From contig NZ_AEDD01000007.1 in NCBI RefSeq assembly GCF_000179615.1, positions 62,001 to 126,000 of the forward strand: 64,000 nt of DNA, given 5' to 3'. The DNA comes from Paenibacillus curdlanolyticus YK9. Lineage in GTDB: Bacteria; Bacillota; Bacilli; Paenibacillales; Paenibacillaceae. The notes under the pieces were generated by a model. It ran no database searches and was not told where the DNA came from. It saw nothing but the letters and a program-made list of their open reading frames with translations. Of the stretch, positions 25,820 to 35,782 are shown piece by piece. The position numbers and the translations under genes were made by a program. How positions within the stretch are numbered: the first letter of the stretch is position 1; each line of letters opens with the position of its first letter.

Positions 25820-26823
25820 GCCAGCACCTCTGCTTCAATGCCTTCTGCATGCAAGCGCGCCACAATTCGCTCTACGTCGCCATCGCTTCCCCTTACGTCG
25901 ACGAGCAGCTGCCCATACGGAATTCGTTTCATGCGGGATACCGTCCCCTGTAAAATCGAGAATACCGCACCGGTTTCCTTCACCGCCTCGAACAAAACCG
26001 GTTCATAGGTCTGTTTGCCTTTGAACCGAACGCGCAGCAGCCTCCCCCGCCTGATCCCTTCCTCGCTCGGAAAACCGCTGGAAGCATGCGTCGATTGCTC
26101 TACGAAATCCTGCGTCACCTGTGCACGCGGATGCAAAAACACATCGATGACATCGCCCATCTCGACGATCTCACCTTGATCGATGACCGCCACCCGATCG
26201 CAAATCGACCGGATGACATGCATCTCATGCGTAATCAGCATAATCGTCAAACCAAGCTTTTCATTAATGTCGAGCAGCAGAGACAGGATCGAGTCCGTCG
26301 TCTGCGGGTCGAGCGCCGAGGTCGCCTCATCGCATAACAGCACATCCGGCTTATTCGCCAAAGCGCGAGCGATGCCTACACGCTGCTTCTGGCCGCCAGA
26401 CAGTTGGGACGGATAACGATCCCCGTAGCCTTCCAGCCCGACCAAACCTAACAGCTCATCCACTCTGGCGCGAATTTCCGATCTCGGCTGTCTGGCGAGC
26501 CGCAGCGGGAATGCGACGTTATCATGCACTGTCGCCGTCGAGAGCAGATTGAAATGCTGAAAAATAATCCCGATTCTCCTGCGATGCTGCTGAAGCTGCC
26601 TCGTACTCAGACGGGTAAGCTCCGTGCCTCCCACGACGACGCTGCCCGAGGTCGGCCTCTCCAACAAATTCACGCACCGCAAGAGTGTGCTCTTGCCTGC
26701 CCCGGAATGGCCGATGACGCCGAAAATCTCGCCGCTGCGCACATGCAAATCAATGCCGCGGATCGCTTCCGTCACGCCCGAGGCGCTATGGTACCTTTTG
26801 GTGACAGCCTTAAGCTCGATCAG
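25816..26823 (-). CDS. metN: Methionine ABC transporter, ATP-binding protein, apparent CTG start
   Basis: A 335-residue ATPase: Walker A GHSGAGKST, Q-loop FQHFNLL, signature LSGGQKQR, Walker B LLCDEATSALD, switch His in ITHEMHV, and the C-terminal ACT-like NIL domain (about 255-335) that senses methionine. The first ordinary start (GTG at 26775) lacks a ribosome site and would remove the first strand. Extending in frame gives LIELKAVTKRYHS, matching the MIELK start of MetN, with a CTG at 26823 placed nine bases after GGAGG. Family length then fits. No S-box riboswitch is seen upstream. Confidence 0.92.
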   Translation of the reverse strand: MIELKAVTKRYHSASGVTEAIRGIDLHVRSGEIFGVIGHSGAGKSTLLRCVNLLERPTSGSVVVGGTELTRLSTRQLQQHRRRIGIIFQHFNLLSTATVHDNVAFPLRLARQPRSEIRARVDELLGLVGLEGYGDRYPSQLSGGQKQRVGIARALANKPDVLLCDEATSALDPQTTDSILSLLLDINEKLGLTIMLITHEMHVIRSICDRVAVIDQGEIVEMGDVIDVFLHPRAQVTQDFVEQSTHASSGFPSEEGIRRGRLLRVRFKGKQTYEPVLFEAVKETGAVFSILQGTVSRMKRIPYGQLLVDVRGSDGDVERIVARLHAEGIEAEVLA

Positions 26824-26911
26824 ATAAAGACACCTCCAGCTGCTGACGTTTGATCACAGTGTTTCCAACACGACGCATTCCCATGAATAACACCGGTGCC
26901 CAGCAGAAAAA

Positions 26912-26940
26912 AGCCTTGCTCCAATTAATGGAACAAGGCT
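26912..26940 (-). terminator. Terminator after the small gene at 26970
   Basis: AGCCTTGCTCCA and TGGAACAAGGCT pair around ATTAA with one mismatch. On the minus strand TTTTTTCTG follows. It also bounds the metN upstream region. Confidence 0.85.
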
Positions 26941-26969
26941 GATCTATCAAACTGTATGGTGCTGCCCGC

Positions 26970-27158
26970 TTATCCGACCGAGGAGTTCAGCTTGCCGAGC
27001 TCATCTTCCACCAACATCGTTAATTCTTCTTCGTAACCTCCGGTTATCCGGTATTTGCGAATATAATCCTTCACAAATTTACGAGGATCTTTCGGTTGAA
27101 AAATTCGCGTGAGCTCTTTCAGGCTTTCCTTGACTTCATTCTGGCTATGTTTGGCCAT
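26970..27158 (-). CDS. Small basic protein of unknown function
   Basis: A 62-residue soluble protein (MAKHSQNEVKESL...LGKLNSSVG), helical and rich in Lys and Glu. A very strong site (GGGGGGGAG) lies six bases before the ATG at 27158, and a terminator follows, so it is a genuine single-gene unit. An ORF extending upstream to 27290 is not coding in style. No family is recognised. Confidence 0.72.
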   Translation of the reverse strand: MAKHSQNEVKESLKELTRIFQPKDPRKFVKDYIRKYRITGGYEEELTMLVEDELGKLNSSVG

Positions 27159-27387
27159 GAAATCTCCCCCCCTAAGCGTTGGATGGTCATCCTTTAACTT
27201 CACGGTACGAGTACGGAAGACGGCGCGACGCCGCTGATCCTCCCTTCGGTAGTAGGCAGTTCCAATGGACAATGGACAAAAAGCAAACAATTTGCACTTT
27301 TCTCACTATTATAACACCCGACGGTTAGCTATAAAAGGGAATCGAATAATTAAAACGTTTACATAAACAATTTTTACAAAACCCACA

Positions 27388-27600
27388 CTATTGCTCCTCG
27401 TTCCGGTCCTCCGGCAATAGCTGCGAATCCGCTAGTTGCGAGGGGTTTGCGGATCGCGAAGGGTCCTCGCCCGTCGCCGAACGGTAGTCGACAGCGTCGG
27501 CCCCTTTTCGGAACATGCGCAGGTACGCGATCACGCCTACTACGGCTACAAGTATGCCAAATACGACAACAAGGGCTGTCACCCATCCTTCAACAACCAT
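27388..27600 (-). CDS. Small single-pass membrane protein
   Basis: A 70-residue protein with one membrane helix (about 6-27) and a short cytoplasmic tail rich in Asp, Ser, Glu. GAGGGGG lies eight bases before the ATG. It resembles small membrane proteins of Bacilli of the YtzI or YqfX kind only in layout; no family call is made. A second open frame in the same place has no ribosome site. Confidence 0.62.
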   Translation of the reverse strand: MVVEGWVTALVVVFGILVAVVGVIAYLRMFRKGADAVDYRSATGEDPSRSANPSQLADSQLLPEDRNEEQ

Positions 27601-27679
27601 CCTGATGCCCCCTCACAACCATTTTCCAGATATAGTTAGTATAACGAAAAGGGTAGCCCCTTTCAACCGATGCGTCCGG

Positions 27680-28111
27680 CTAGCGCTCCGGCGCCACCAA
27701 GCGAAAAGCGCTGCTTCCCCATGCCAGCAAGCCCCCGTCCGCGCCATAAATATGGCCCTGCATCGTGACGGTCCGCCGTGACCGATGCACGGTGACCGCT
27801 TCGCAGCGAATCTCGCCAACGCCTGCTGAAGCGAGATAATGAATGTTCATCTGAGCCGTCACAAGCAGCTCTCCCGGAAAGGCTCGCATCGCCGCGAGCC
27901 CCATCGTATTGTCCATGATGGATGCAAGCACTCCGCCATGCACGATATTCGCCATATTCAAATGCCGCTCTGTGCATGAAAGGCTGACGATCGCTCTGCC
28001 AGGCTCTGCGCTTACGACTTCGCAGCCGAGCGTACCCCAGAAGGTCAGCCGGGCTCGCTCTTCCATCTGTGCCCAGTTCTCTTCCTCGCTCGGCGGCTCA
28101 ATCGGCATCAT
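27680..28111 (-). CDS. PaaI-type hotdog thioesterase
   Basis: A 143-residue hotdog-fold thioesterase with the family motif NIVHGGVLASIMDNTMGLAA near residue 64, where the HGG turn and Asp are the catalytic features. It hydrolyses acyl-CoA thioesters, probably to free stalled intermediates. The start at 28111 (AAGGGAG, eight bases upstream) overlaps the end of the acyl-CoA ligase gene by 14 bp, so it is translated with the fatty-acid degradation genes. Preferred substrate unknown. Confidence 0.88.
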   Translation of the reverse strand: MMPIEPPSEEENWAQMEERARLTFWGTLGCEVVSAEPGRAIVSLSCTERHLNMANIVHGGVLASIMDNTMGLAAMRAFPGELLVTAQMNIHYLASAGVGEIRCEAVTVHRSRRTVTMQGHIYGADGGLLAWGSSAFRLVAPER

Positions 28112-29843
28112 TCCCATCGCTCCCTTCGCGGCTAAGATCGTTCTCCTTCTCCAGCTCTTCATGGAGCTTGCGCTTCAGCACCTTGCCGATAATCGTTTTG
28201 GGCAGCGTATCGCGGAACTCATACACATGCGGAACTTTGAAGGAAGCTAGCCGTTCGCGGCACCATCGATTCAGCTCAACCTGCGTCAGCTCCACGCCTT
28301 GCTTCGGAATAATGTACGCCTTCACGGTTTGCCCGCGATACTCATCCGCAATGCCAATGATCGCTGCTTCCTGAACGCCGGGATGCTCATACAGCACCTC
28401 CTCGACCTCGCGCGGATAAATATTGAACCCTCCTGCAATGATCACGTCTTTAATGCGATCCACGATCGTAAAAAATCCGTCCTCGTCCATCGTCGCCAAA
28501 TCGCCCGTATACAGCCAGCCGTCACGAAGCACCTTGGCGGTCTCGTTCGGCCGATTCCAGTACCCTTTCATCACCTGAGGGCCGCGGATCGCAAGCTCGC
28601 CGATCTGGCCAACCGCAGCAGGCTCGCCCGTGTCTTGATCCACGATCAAGCAATCCGTATCGGGGAAAGGGAGCCCGATAGTTCCAATCTTCCGTTTTCC
28701 CCATATCGGGTTGGCATGCGTTACTGGCGAAGCTTCCGTTAAGCCGTAGCCTTCGATCAGCCTTCCTCCGGTCAACGCCTCGAACCTTTCCTGCACCTCA
28801 AGCGGAAGCGGAGCGGAGCCGCTTACGCAAATTTCGATCGAGGACAGGTCCATCTTGGATGCCTGCGGATGATTAATTAAGGCAACATACATGGTCGGCG
28901 CACCAGGGAAGATCGACGGACGCTTCTCCCGTATCGTCTGCAGCACCTGCACCGTATCGAATCGGGGCAGCAAAATAAGCTCGCCTGCCCGCAGCGTCGC
29001 CAAATTCATTAATACCGTTAAACCAAAAACATGAAAGAGCGGCAGCGCCGCCAAAAAACGCTCGCGCGTATCGGTCGAGCGATAGAACCAAGCCGATGTC
29101 TGCATCGTATTGGCGACCAAATTGCGATGTGTCAGCATAACCCCTTTGGCAAGCCCTGTCGTACCGCCTGTATACTGCAGCTGCGCCAAATCGTTCGCCG
29201 CGTCAATGTCAGCGGCGGCGGCAAAATCCGGCTTGGCGTCAGCCATCAGTCGAGAGTACGCATGAACGCCGTGCTTCCCGTACGGGATGTCCGGACGGAA
29301 GCCATCTTTCCACTGTTTGAGCGGATATATTATCTTTTTCGGAAAAGGAAGCCCATCTTTTATAGAAGTGACGATGACTTTGCGCAAATCGGGCAAAGGT
29401 CCTAGTTCTGGATGCTCACCGCGCACCCGCGCAAGCCTTGCATACAGCAGATCAACCGTAATAATGACGGATGCGCCGCTGTCCGCCAGCTGATGTTCGA
29501 GCTCGCGCTCGACGTAAAGCGGATTCGTCTGAACGACGACCGCGCCAGCTAGCAGCGCTCCGTAATATGCAATAACCGCTTGCGGACAGTTCGGCAGCAT
29601 GATCGCGACCCGTTCGCCTTTGACAACCCCCAGCCCCCGGAGGATTCCCGCCATCCGGCGGACATCCTCCAGCAAGCGATTGTACGTGATGGACTTGCCC
29701 AAGAAATATATAGCAGGCCGGTCGCCGTGCTTGCGCGCTGCCTCTAGCAGCAAATCGGGAATCGACCAATCGGGATAACTCGCCGATGGCGGCACCTCGT
29801 CTGGGTAATGGCGAAACCACGGACGCGGCTCAATCGGTTCCAT
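28098..29843 (-). CDS. lcfA: Long-chain-fatty-acid--CoA ligase
   Basis: A 581-residue AMP-forming enzyme that activates fatty acids for beta-oxidation. Motifs in order: YTGGTTGLAKGVMLTH (P-loop, about 220), GYGLTEASP (about 365), YTGDLATMDEDGFFTIVDR (about 450) and the C-terminal catalytic Lys region PKTIIGKVLKR (about 545). An ATG at 29843 follows GAGG; an alternative GTG is nine bases upstream. It is upstream of the thioesterase and downstream of fadE on the same strand. Confidence 0.94.
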   Translation of the reverse strand: MEPIEPRPWFRHYPDEVPPSASYPDWSIPDLLLEAARKHGDRPAIYFLGKSITYNRLLEDVRRMAGILRGLGVVKGERVAIMLPNCPQAVIAYYGALLAGAVVVQTNPLYVERELEHQLADSGASVIITVDLLYARLARVRGEHPELGPLPDLRKVIVTSIKDGLPFPKKIIYPLKQWKDGFRPDIPYGKHGVHAYSRLMADAKPDFAAAADIDAANDLAQLQYTGGTTGLAKGVMLTHRNLVANTMQTSAWFYRSTDTRERFLAALPLFHVFGLTVLMNLATLRAGELILLPRFDTVQVLQTIREKRPSIFPGAPTMYVALINHPQASKMDLSSIEICVSGSAPLPLEVQERFEALTGGRLIEGYGLTEASPVTHANPIWGKRKIGTIGLPFPDTDCLIVDQDTGEPAAVGQIGELAIRGPQVMKGYWNRPNETAKVLRDGWLYTGDLATMDEDGFFTIVDRIKDVIIAGGFNIYPREVEEVLYEHPGVQEAAIIGIADEYRGQTVKAYIIPKQGVELTQVELNRWCRERLASFKVPHVYEFRDTLPKTIIGKVLKRKLHEELEKENDLSREGSDGNDAD

Positions 29844-29883
29844 CGTCCTCACCCTTTCCGATTCGAATGGGGATGTTGGGCGG

Positions 29884-31662
29884 TTACACGACGTAGCGGC
29901 CCGCTTCCTTCACTTTCGCGGCAATCATGCGCTTGCGGGCGATCGTGTCCTCCTGCGGCGCGCGCATCAGCTTCTTCAGCACGGACAGCTGCACCTGCAG
30001 CGAATCGCCTTGCTCGACGGCGGCCAGCCCTTTCTTCGCCAGCTGTTCGATCCGCTCCATCGCCTCCTGCACGAATACGACCGTCATATCGATGGCATTG
30101 CCCGCCTTCGCTTCGCCTTCTCGGGCAATGAGCTTCTTCACCCGCAGCAGCGCGCTCTCCATCGCGTAAATGTCGATCATGATATCCGCCAGCGTAACGA
30201 GCACCTCCTGCTCCTGCTCCAGCCGCAGGCCCAGCTGCTGAACGGCGAGGCCCCCGACTGCAAGAAACGTGCGTTTCGCTTGAGCTAGACGATAGGATTC
30301 CAGGCTCAACACATCCTCGAATGACGGCAAAGGCATCGGCTGCAGCAGCTCCGCCTGCAGAGCGCGCGCCTTGCGAAGCAGCGGCAGGTCGCCTTTGAGC
30401 GCTTTTTTCATCAGCGTGCCGGGGATAAGCATCCGATTGATTTCATTCGTCCCTTCGAAAATACGGTTAATGCGCGAGTCGCGATAGATTCGCTCGATTT
30501 TATACTCCTGCATGTAGCCGTAGCCCCCGTGGATTTGCACCCCTTCATCCGCGATATAATCGAGCGCCTCCGTCGCGAACACCTTCACGATCGAGCATTC
30601 CAATGCATACTCGGCAATCGCTTTGGCCGCTTGCGCGCCGCTGTCCGGGGCATTCGGGTCCGCCTGGCTTAGCCCCTCGTCAATCCAGCCCGCCGTCCGA
30701 TATACCATGCTCTCCATCACAAAGGCGGCGATGTTCATATCCGCGAGCTTCGCGCCAATGAGCGGAAAGCTGGCGATTGGCCGCCCAAACTGCTTGCGCG
30801 CCGCCGCATAGCCAACTGACAGTCGAATTGCCTCCTTCGCCGTTCCAACGCAGCCTGCGCCCAGCTTGAACCGCCCGATGTTCAAGATGTTGAAGGCGAT
30901 TTGATGGCCTTTGCCTACCTCACCCAGCACATTGGCGACCGGAACCGGCGCATCCTCGAAAAACAACGGGCAGGTCGAGGAGCCCTTAATGCCCATCTTC
31001 TTCTCCTCCGGACCGACCGTGAAGCCCGGCGTTCCCCGCTCGACGATGAACGCCGTAAAATGATCGCCGTCTACCTTCGCATAGACGATATAAATGTCGG
31101 CGAAGGCGGCATTCGTAATGTATAGCTTGGAGCCGTTGAGCAAATAATGGCTACCGTCCGGCGACAGCCGCGCCGTCGTCCTAGCGCCAAGCGCATCCGA
31201 ACCGGAGCCCGGTTCGGTCAGACAGTACGCTGCGATCCGGGTGCCGGCAGCCAAGTCCGGCAAATACCGCGCTTTCTGCTCCGGCGTTCCGAAGAAGACG
31301 ATCGGCAGCGTGCCGATGCCAACATGCGCGCCGACGGACAATGCGAACGAGGAAGCTTCCGCCATCGTCTCCGACAGCAGCGTCGTGCTCACCTTGTCGA
31401 GCCCGAGCCCTCCATAAGCTTCCGGCACATCCGCTCCAAGCAAGCCGAGCTCGCCAGCCTTGCGCATCAGCTCTACGGTTAGGCCGTAATTGAGCTTCTC
31501 CAGCTCCTCGTCGCGCGTCTTCACCTCTCCCTCGACGAATGCGCGGGCCGCATCGGCCATCATCCGCTGCTCTTCGGTCAGATCCTCCGGTGTAGCGATA
31601 GTATCCGGCGCAAAGTCGTCCACGACAAAACGGCCGCCGTTCCGTACGCTCTCCGTCGCCAT
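29884..31662 (-). CDS. fadE: Acyl-CoA dehydrogenase
   Basis: A 592-residue FAD enzyme catalysing the first step of beta-oxidation. It has the core of the family ([12 protein letters not shown] near 150, [57 protein letters not shown] near 400) plus the C-terminal helical extension of the very-long-chain type. The Glu in the EYKIER stretch is the probable catalytic base. It hands electrons to EtfAB encoded nearby. It is part of a run with fadA and fadN (gap to fadA is 4 nt). Confidence 0.95.
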   Translation of the reverse strand: MATESVRNGGRFVVDDFAPDTIATPEDLTEEQRMMADAARAFVEGEVKTRDEELEKLNYGLTVELMRKAGELGLLGADVPEAYGGLGLDKVSTTLLSETMAEASSFALSVGAHVGIGTLPIVFFGTPEQKARYLPDLAAGTRIAAYCLTEPGSGSDALGARTTARLSPDGSHYLLNGSKLYITNAAFADIYIVYAKVDGDHFTAFIVERGTPGFTVGPEEKKMGIKGSSTCPLFFEDAPVPVANVLGEVGKGHQIAFNILNIGRFKLGAGCVGTAKEAIRLSVGYAAARKQFGRPIASFPLIGAKLADMNIAAFVMESMVYRTAGWIDEGLSQADPNAPDSGAQAAKAIAEYALECSIVKVFATEALDYIADEGVQIHGGYGYMQEYKIERIYRDSRINRIFEGTNEINRMLIPGTLMKKALKGDLPLLRKARALQAELLQPMPLPSFEDVLSLESYRLAQAKRTFLAVGGLAVQQLGLRLEQEQEVLVTLADIMIDIYAMESALLRVKKLIAREGEAKAGNAIDMTVVFVQEAMERIEQLAKKGLAAVEQGDSLQVQLSVLKKLMRAPQEDTIARKRMIAAKVKEAGRYVV

Positions 31663-31666
31663 CGGC

Positions 31667-32869
31667 TCACACGCTCCTCTCTAGTTCGAACACGCCTGCG
31701 GCGCCCATGCCTCCTCCAACGCACATCGACACGATCCCGTATCGCGCATCCCGCCTGCGCAGCTCATGCAACAGCGAAACGGTAAGCTTCGCTCCCGTGC
31801 AGCCCAGCGGATGCCCAAGCGCAATCGCGCCGCCGTTCACATTCACCCGTTCCTCCGCCAAACCCAGCTCCCGAATAATCGGTACGCACTGCGCGGCGAA
31901 CGCTTCGTTCAGTTCGAACAAGTCGACCTGATCCAGCGAAATTCTCGCGCGAGCAACCGCCTTCGGAATCGCTTCGATTGGCCCGATGCCCATCACCTCA
32001 GGCGCAACGCCCGCAACCGCGTAGGAGCGGAAGCTCGCCAGCGGCTGCACGCCGAGCCGCACTGCCCGCGCCCGGCTCATGACGACGACTGCCGCAGCGC
32101 CGTCGCTCATCTGCGAGGCATTGCCCGCTGTCACGGTGCCCGCGCGCGCGAAGGACGGCTTCAGCGCAGCCAGCCTTGCCTCCGTCGTATCCGGCCGTAC
32201 CCCTTCATCGACCTGAAACGTAAAGGATCGCTCAATCGGCCGTCCTGACGCATCCACGCTCGCAAGCTTCACCTCCATCGGGACGATTTCATCCTGAAAT
32301 CGCCCTTCGGCAATCGCGGCCGCCGCCTTGCGGTGGCTTCCTGCCGCAAACGCATCCTGATCTTGGCGGCTGACGCCATAGCGCAGCGCAACCTCCTCAG
32401 CCGTGTGCCCCATCCCCATATAGGCTTCAGGCATCATATCGACGATGGCCGGATGAGGCGACAGCCGGAAGCCCGTCATCGGCACATGGCTCATGCTTTC
32501 GACCCCGCCAGCTACGATCACCTCAGCTTCGCCGAGCCGTATGCGCTCGGAAGCATAAGCAATCGCTTGAAGCCCGGATGCGCAGAAGCGATTCACCGTC
32601 ACTGCTGGCACGGAATGCGGGAAGCCCGCATACAGCGACATCAACCTTGCAAAATTAAGCCCTTGCTCGCCTTCCGGCATCGCGCAGCCGATGATGACAT
32701 CTTCGATGTCGGACGCACGCAGCCCCGGCACCCGATCGACAGCCGCCCGCAGCACGGCGCGCCCCATATCCTCCGCGCGCGTCTGCGACAACGCGCCCCG
32801 TTTGGCTTTGCCGACTGCGGTCCGCACCGCGGAGACGATGACAGGATCGCGTTCCCAATCGTTAGGCAT
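31667..32869 (-). CDS. fadA: Acetyl-CoA C-acyltransferase (3-ketoacyl-CoA thiolase)
   Basis: A 400-residue thiolase ending the beta-oxidation cycle. Catalytic Cys96 in [11 protein letters not shown], the NEAFAAQ block (about 330), [10 protein letters not shown] with the catalytic His, and [13 protein letters not shown] with the second Cys near the end are all intact. It lies between fadN (25-nt gap) and fadE (4-nt gap), the usual Bacillus order fadN-fadA-fadE. Confidence 0.96.
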   Translation of the reverse strand: MPNDWERDPVIVSAVRTAVGKAKRGALSQTRAEDMGRAVLRAAVDRVPGLRASDIEDVIIGCAMPEGEQGLNFARLMSLYAGFPHSVPAVTVNRFCASGLQAIAYASERIRLGEAEVIVAGGVESMSHVPMTGFRLSPHPAIVDMMPEAYMGMGHTAEEVALRYGVSRQDQDAFAAGSHRKAAAAIAEGRFQDEIVPMEVKLASVDASGRPIERSFTFQVDEGVRPDTTEARLAALKPSFARAGTVTAGNASQMSDGAAAVVVMSRARAVRLGVQPLASFRSYAVAGVAPEVMGIGPIEAIPKAVARARISLDQVDLFELNEAFAAQCVPIIRELGLAEERVNVNGGAIALGHPLGCTGAKLTVSLLHELRRRDARYGIVSMCVGGGMGAAGVFELERSV

Positions 32870-32894
32870 TCACTCTCCCCCTTCTGTACGAGAC

Positions 32895-35645
32895 TTAGTT
32901 GCGCAGCGGCTTGCCGGTCTCCAGCATATGGCGCATCCGCTGCTGCGTCAGCGGCTCGCCAAGCAGCGTCAAGAACGCTTCGCGTTCCAAATCGAGCAAA
33001 TATTGCTCGCTAACCTCAGCGCCCGGCGCGGCATCGCCGCCCGCGAGCACATGCGCAAGCTGCGTCGCAATCCGCGCGTCATGCGCGCTTATAAAACCGC
33101 CTCGCCGCATCGCGTCGACGGCGAGCAGGAGCACGGCCTTGCCTTCACGGCCGGCGACGGCTACGCGCTGCTGCGGATCGGGCGCTGCATAGCCGGCGCG
33201 ATCCAGCTCCAGCACGGCCCGCTTCGCCTCCGCAATGCGAGCATCCTGCCGCCCGATGACTGCATCCTGCGGACGCATCAGTCCGATTGCCGCCGCTTCA
33301 TGCCCGCTTGTCGTTGTTTTGGCCATCGCAATCGTTTCGAACAGCGGCACCAGCTGATCGTTAAGCGAGCCATGGGCAACCGACTGGGCACGCACAGCAG
33401 CCATGAGTGCCGCTTCCTTGCAGCCGCCGCCAGCGGGTATGAGCCCGACGCCCGTCTCGACGAGCCCGTAGTACGTTTCAGGCGAGAACAGAACCCGATC
33501 CGCCGGCAGGCACGCTTCGACGCCGCCGCCGAGCGTCATCCGATGCGGGGCGGCGACGACCGGCCGCTCCACCCTTTTGAGCTGCAGCATGCTGTCTTGG
33601 AACTGGCGGATAATATCCTCAACCTCATCCCACTCGTCGTTCTGCGCTTCCATAAGCAGCAGCAGCAAATTCGCTCCGACGCAGAAGTTGCGGCCTTCAT
33701 TGGCCACGACCAAGCCCCGCCAATTCCGCCCAACCTCCTCGGCCGAACGCCGGATCGCCGTCAATATATCCGAGCCGATCGCATTGTTCGGCGAATGGAA
33801 CTCCAAGCAAGCCACATCGTCCCCGATATCGATCAAGCTCGCTCCCGCATTACCCATTATGATGCGACCCGCCGCTTTCAGCGGCTGAAGCAAGATCGTA
33901 TCGGCAGGCTCCTCTACCGTCCGGAATGCACCGCTCGATACGTAGAGCCGCGACAGGCCCTCCTGCTTATAAAAGGTTTTGTTGCCCGCGGCCAGCCACG
34001 ACTCGACCCATTCCGGAATCGCATCGCCCTCCGCCTTCATGCGGCGTACCGTCCGCTCAACGCCAAGCGCATCCCAGAGCGCGAATGGGCCCAGCTCCCA
34101 GTTAAAGCCCCATTCCATCGCACGATCGATATCGACGATGGTATCGGCGATGACGCCGACCTGCCGCGCTGCGTACAGCAGCGTTCGCTTCAGCGCGTAC
34201 CACGAGAACAGCGTGTAGCGGACGTCACGCGGCAGCGCGTGACGGGCGTTGGCGGCCGCAGGGCTCGCGGCGGCAGGCTCGCTGGTTGGCGCCGCTGCAC
34301 TTGCATGCGGCGCTAGTGCCGCCGCGCCTGCTGGCGAAGCGGCGGATGCAGCGGATGCTGTGGCATCCGCGCGAGGCGGGGCTGCCCCGGCGCCCGCGCC
34401 AGCTGCGTCGCTGTGCGCCGATGCCGGTGCGGCTGGCGCAGGCGCGCCGGCGGCATGCAGCGACGCGGAGCCGCCGCCTCCCGCGCTCGTGCCAGCGCGC
34501 GGCGCTGCTTGGGCAGCTTGGGCGCCGCCGGGCGGCAGCGGCGCCTGCCAGACGCCGGCCAGCAGCGCTTGCGCCTTGGCCGCTGCGCCTTTGGCAGCCT
34601 TCGCCCCGTCGATGATAGGCGAAGATACTTTTGCTACAGGCGCGTAATCATTGGTGACGAGCGATAGCGCTTCGATTTCGCTGCGGCCTGGGCCGCCGCC
34701 AGCAGGCTTGCGTTTGCGGTAAAAGCCTTGGCCGCTTTTTTCGCCCAGCCGTCCTTCCGACACAAGCCGCTCCAAAATCGCCGGACGCGCGAATACGCTG
34801 GCATCCTCGGGATCATCGCTCCGCTCGCGCACGTTATCGACCACATGCAGCAGCGTATCCAAACCAACGAGATCTAGCATCCGAAACGTCGCCGTCTTCG
34901 GACGTCCGAGCGAAGGCCCCGTCAGCGCATCCACTTCCTCCACCGTCAAGCCGAACCGCGCCATCTCTTCCAGCGTCACGAGCATACCGTACGTCCCGAT
35001 GCGGTTGGCGATAAAGTTCGGCGTATCTTTGGCGACGACGACGCCTTTGCCTAGCTGCCGCTCGCACACCTCGGACAGCCTGCTCAGCGCAGCGTCGTCC
35101 GTGTCAGGCGAAGTCACAAGCTCGACCAGCTTCATGTAACGAGGCGGATTAAAGAAATGCGCCGCTAGAAAATGCTTTCGAAAGTCCTCGCTTCTCCCCT
35201 CGGCAAGCGCAGCAACCGACAAGCCCGACGTGTTCGTGCTGACGATGGACCCCGGCGCGCGATGCTGCTCCACAAGATCGAGCACCGCCTTCTTCACATC
35301 CGGACGTTCAGTTACCGCCTCCACGATCCATTCGGCCTCCCGAAGCTTATGCGCGTCGTCGGCGAGGCAGCCCGGCGTCAGGCGGCTTGCGAATGACGGA
35401 TCGTATAACGGAGCTGGCTTTGATGATTTAAATCTCGCGATCGCAGCCGCTGCCAGCCGCCGCCTCACCTCAGGACGATCAAGCGTCAAGCCCGCCTTCT
35501 CCTCTTCAGCCGTTAGTCGGTCAGGCGCAATGTCGAGCAATGTGACCCGAATGCCTGCATTGGCCAAATGGCCGGCGATCGCGGCGCCCATAACGCCAGA
35601 CCCGATGACCGCCGCTTGACGGATCGGTCGATGGGATTGACTCAC
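32895..35645 (-). CDS. fadN: 3-hydroxyacyl-CoA dehydrogenase / enoyl-CoA hydratase with Ala/Pro-rich insertion
   Basis: A 916-residue bifunctional enzyme in the FadN order: N-terminal NAD-binding dehydrogenase (GSGVMGAAIAGHLA near residue 15, HFFNPPRYMKLVE) and C-terminal crotonase-fold hydratase (NFCVGANL, GGGVEACLPADR, ETGVGLIPAGGG). The end MLETGKPLRN matches the Bacillus enzyme. Between residues about 362 and 472 there is an insertion of some 110 residues made almost only of Ala, Pro, Gly and Ser, in a protein that is otherwise about 790 residues in relatives. GTG at 35645 follows GAGGAGGG. Catalyses steps two and three of beta-oxidation. Confidence 0.94.
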   Translation of the reverse strand: MSQSHRPIRQAAVIGSGVMGAAIAGHLANAGIRVTLLDIAPDRLTAEEEKAGLTLDRPEVRRRLAAAAIARFKSSKPAPLYDPSFASRLTPGCLADDAHKLREAEWIVEAVTERPDVKKAVLDLVEQHRAPGSIVSTNTSGLSVAALAEGRSEDFRKHFLAAHFFNPPRYMKLVELVTSPDTDDAALSRLSEVCERQLGKGVVVAKDTPNFIANRIGTYGMLVTLEEMARFGLTVEEVDALTGPSLGRPKTATFRMLDLVGLDTLLHVVDNVRERSDDPEDASVFARPAILERLVSEGRLGEKSGQGFYRKRKPAGGGPGRSEIEALSLVTNDYAPVAKVSSPIIDGAKAAKGAAAKAQALLAGVWQAPLPPGGAQAAQAAPRAGTSAGGGGSASLHAAGAPAPAAPASAHSDAAGAGAGAAPPRADATASAASAASPAGAAALAPHASAAAPTSEPAAASPAAANARHALPRDVRYTLFSWYALKRTLLYAARQVGVIADTIVDIDRAMEWGFNWELGPFALWDALGVERTVRRMKAEGDAIPEWVESWLAAGNKTFYKQEGLSRLYVSSGAFRTVEEPADTILLQPLKAAGRIIMGNAGASLIDIGDDVACLEFHSPNNAIGSDILTAIRRSAEEVGRNWRGLVVANEGRNFCVGANLLLLLMEAQNDEWDEVEDIIRQFQDSMLQLKRVERPVVAAPHRMTLGGGVEACLPADRVLFSPETYYGLVETGVGLIPAGGGCKEAALMAAVRAQSVAHGSLNDQLVPLFETIAMAKTTTSGHEAAAIGLMRPQDAVIGRQDARIAEAKRAVLELDRAGYAAPDPQQRVAVAGREGKAVLLLAVDAMRRGGFISAHDARIATQLAHVLAGGDAAPGAEVSEQYLLDLEREAFLTLLGEPLTQQRMRHMLETGKPLRN

Positions 35646-35782
35646 GCGAATCCCTCCTCTGTCATGCTGATATTGTGTGATGCATATCATGCGCCGCAGC
35701 GCGGCGTGTAGTGTGTGACGCAGAATGCTGCTGCGTACGAAGATTTGCGAGCTGCGACCCGCGTCACGCGCTAACGCTCAGT

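Noticed and set aside
32691-34316. 541-residue plus-strand frame over fadN
   Set aside because: Antisense to a clear fadN; Arg/His-rich composition typical of reversed high-GC genes.
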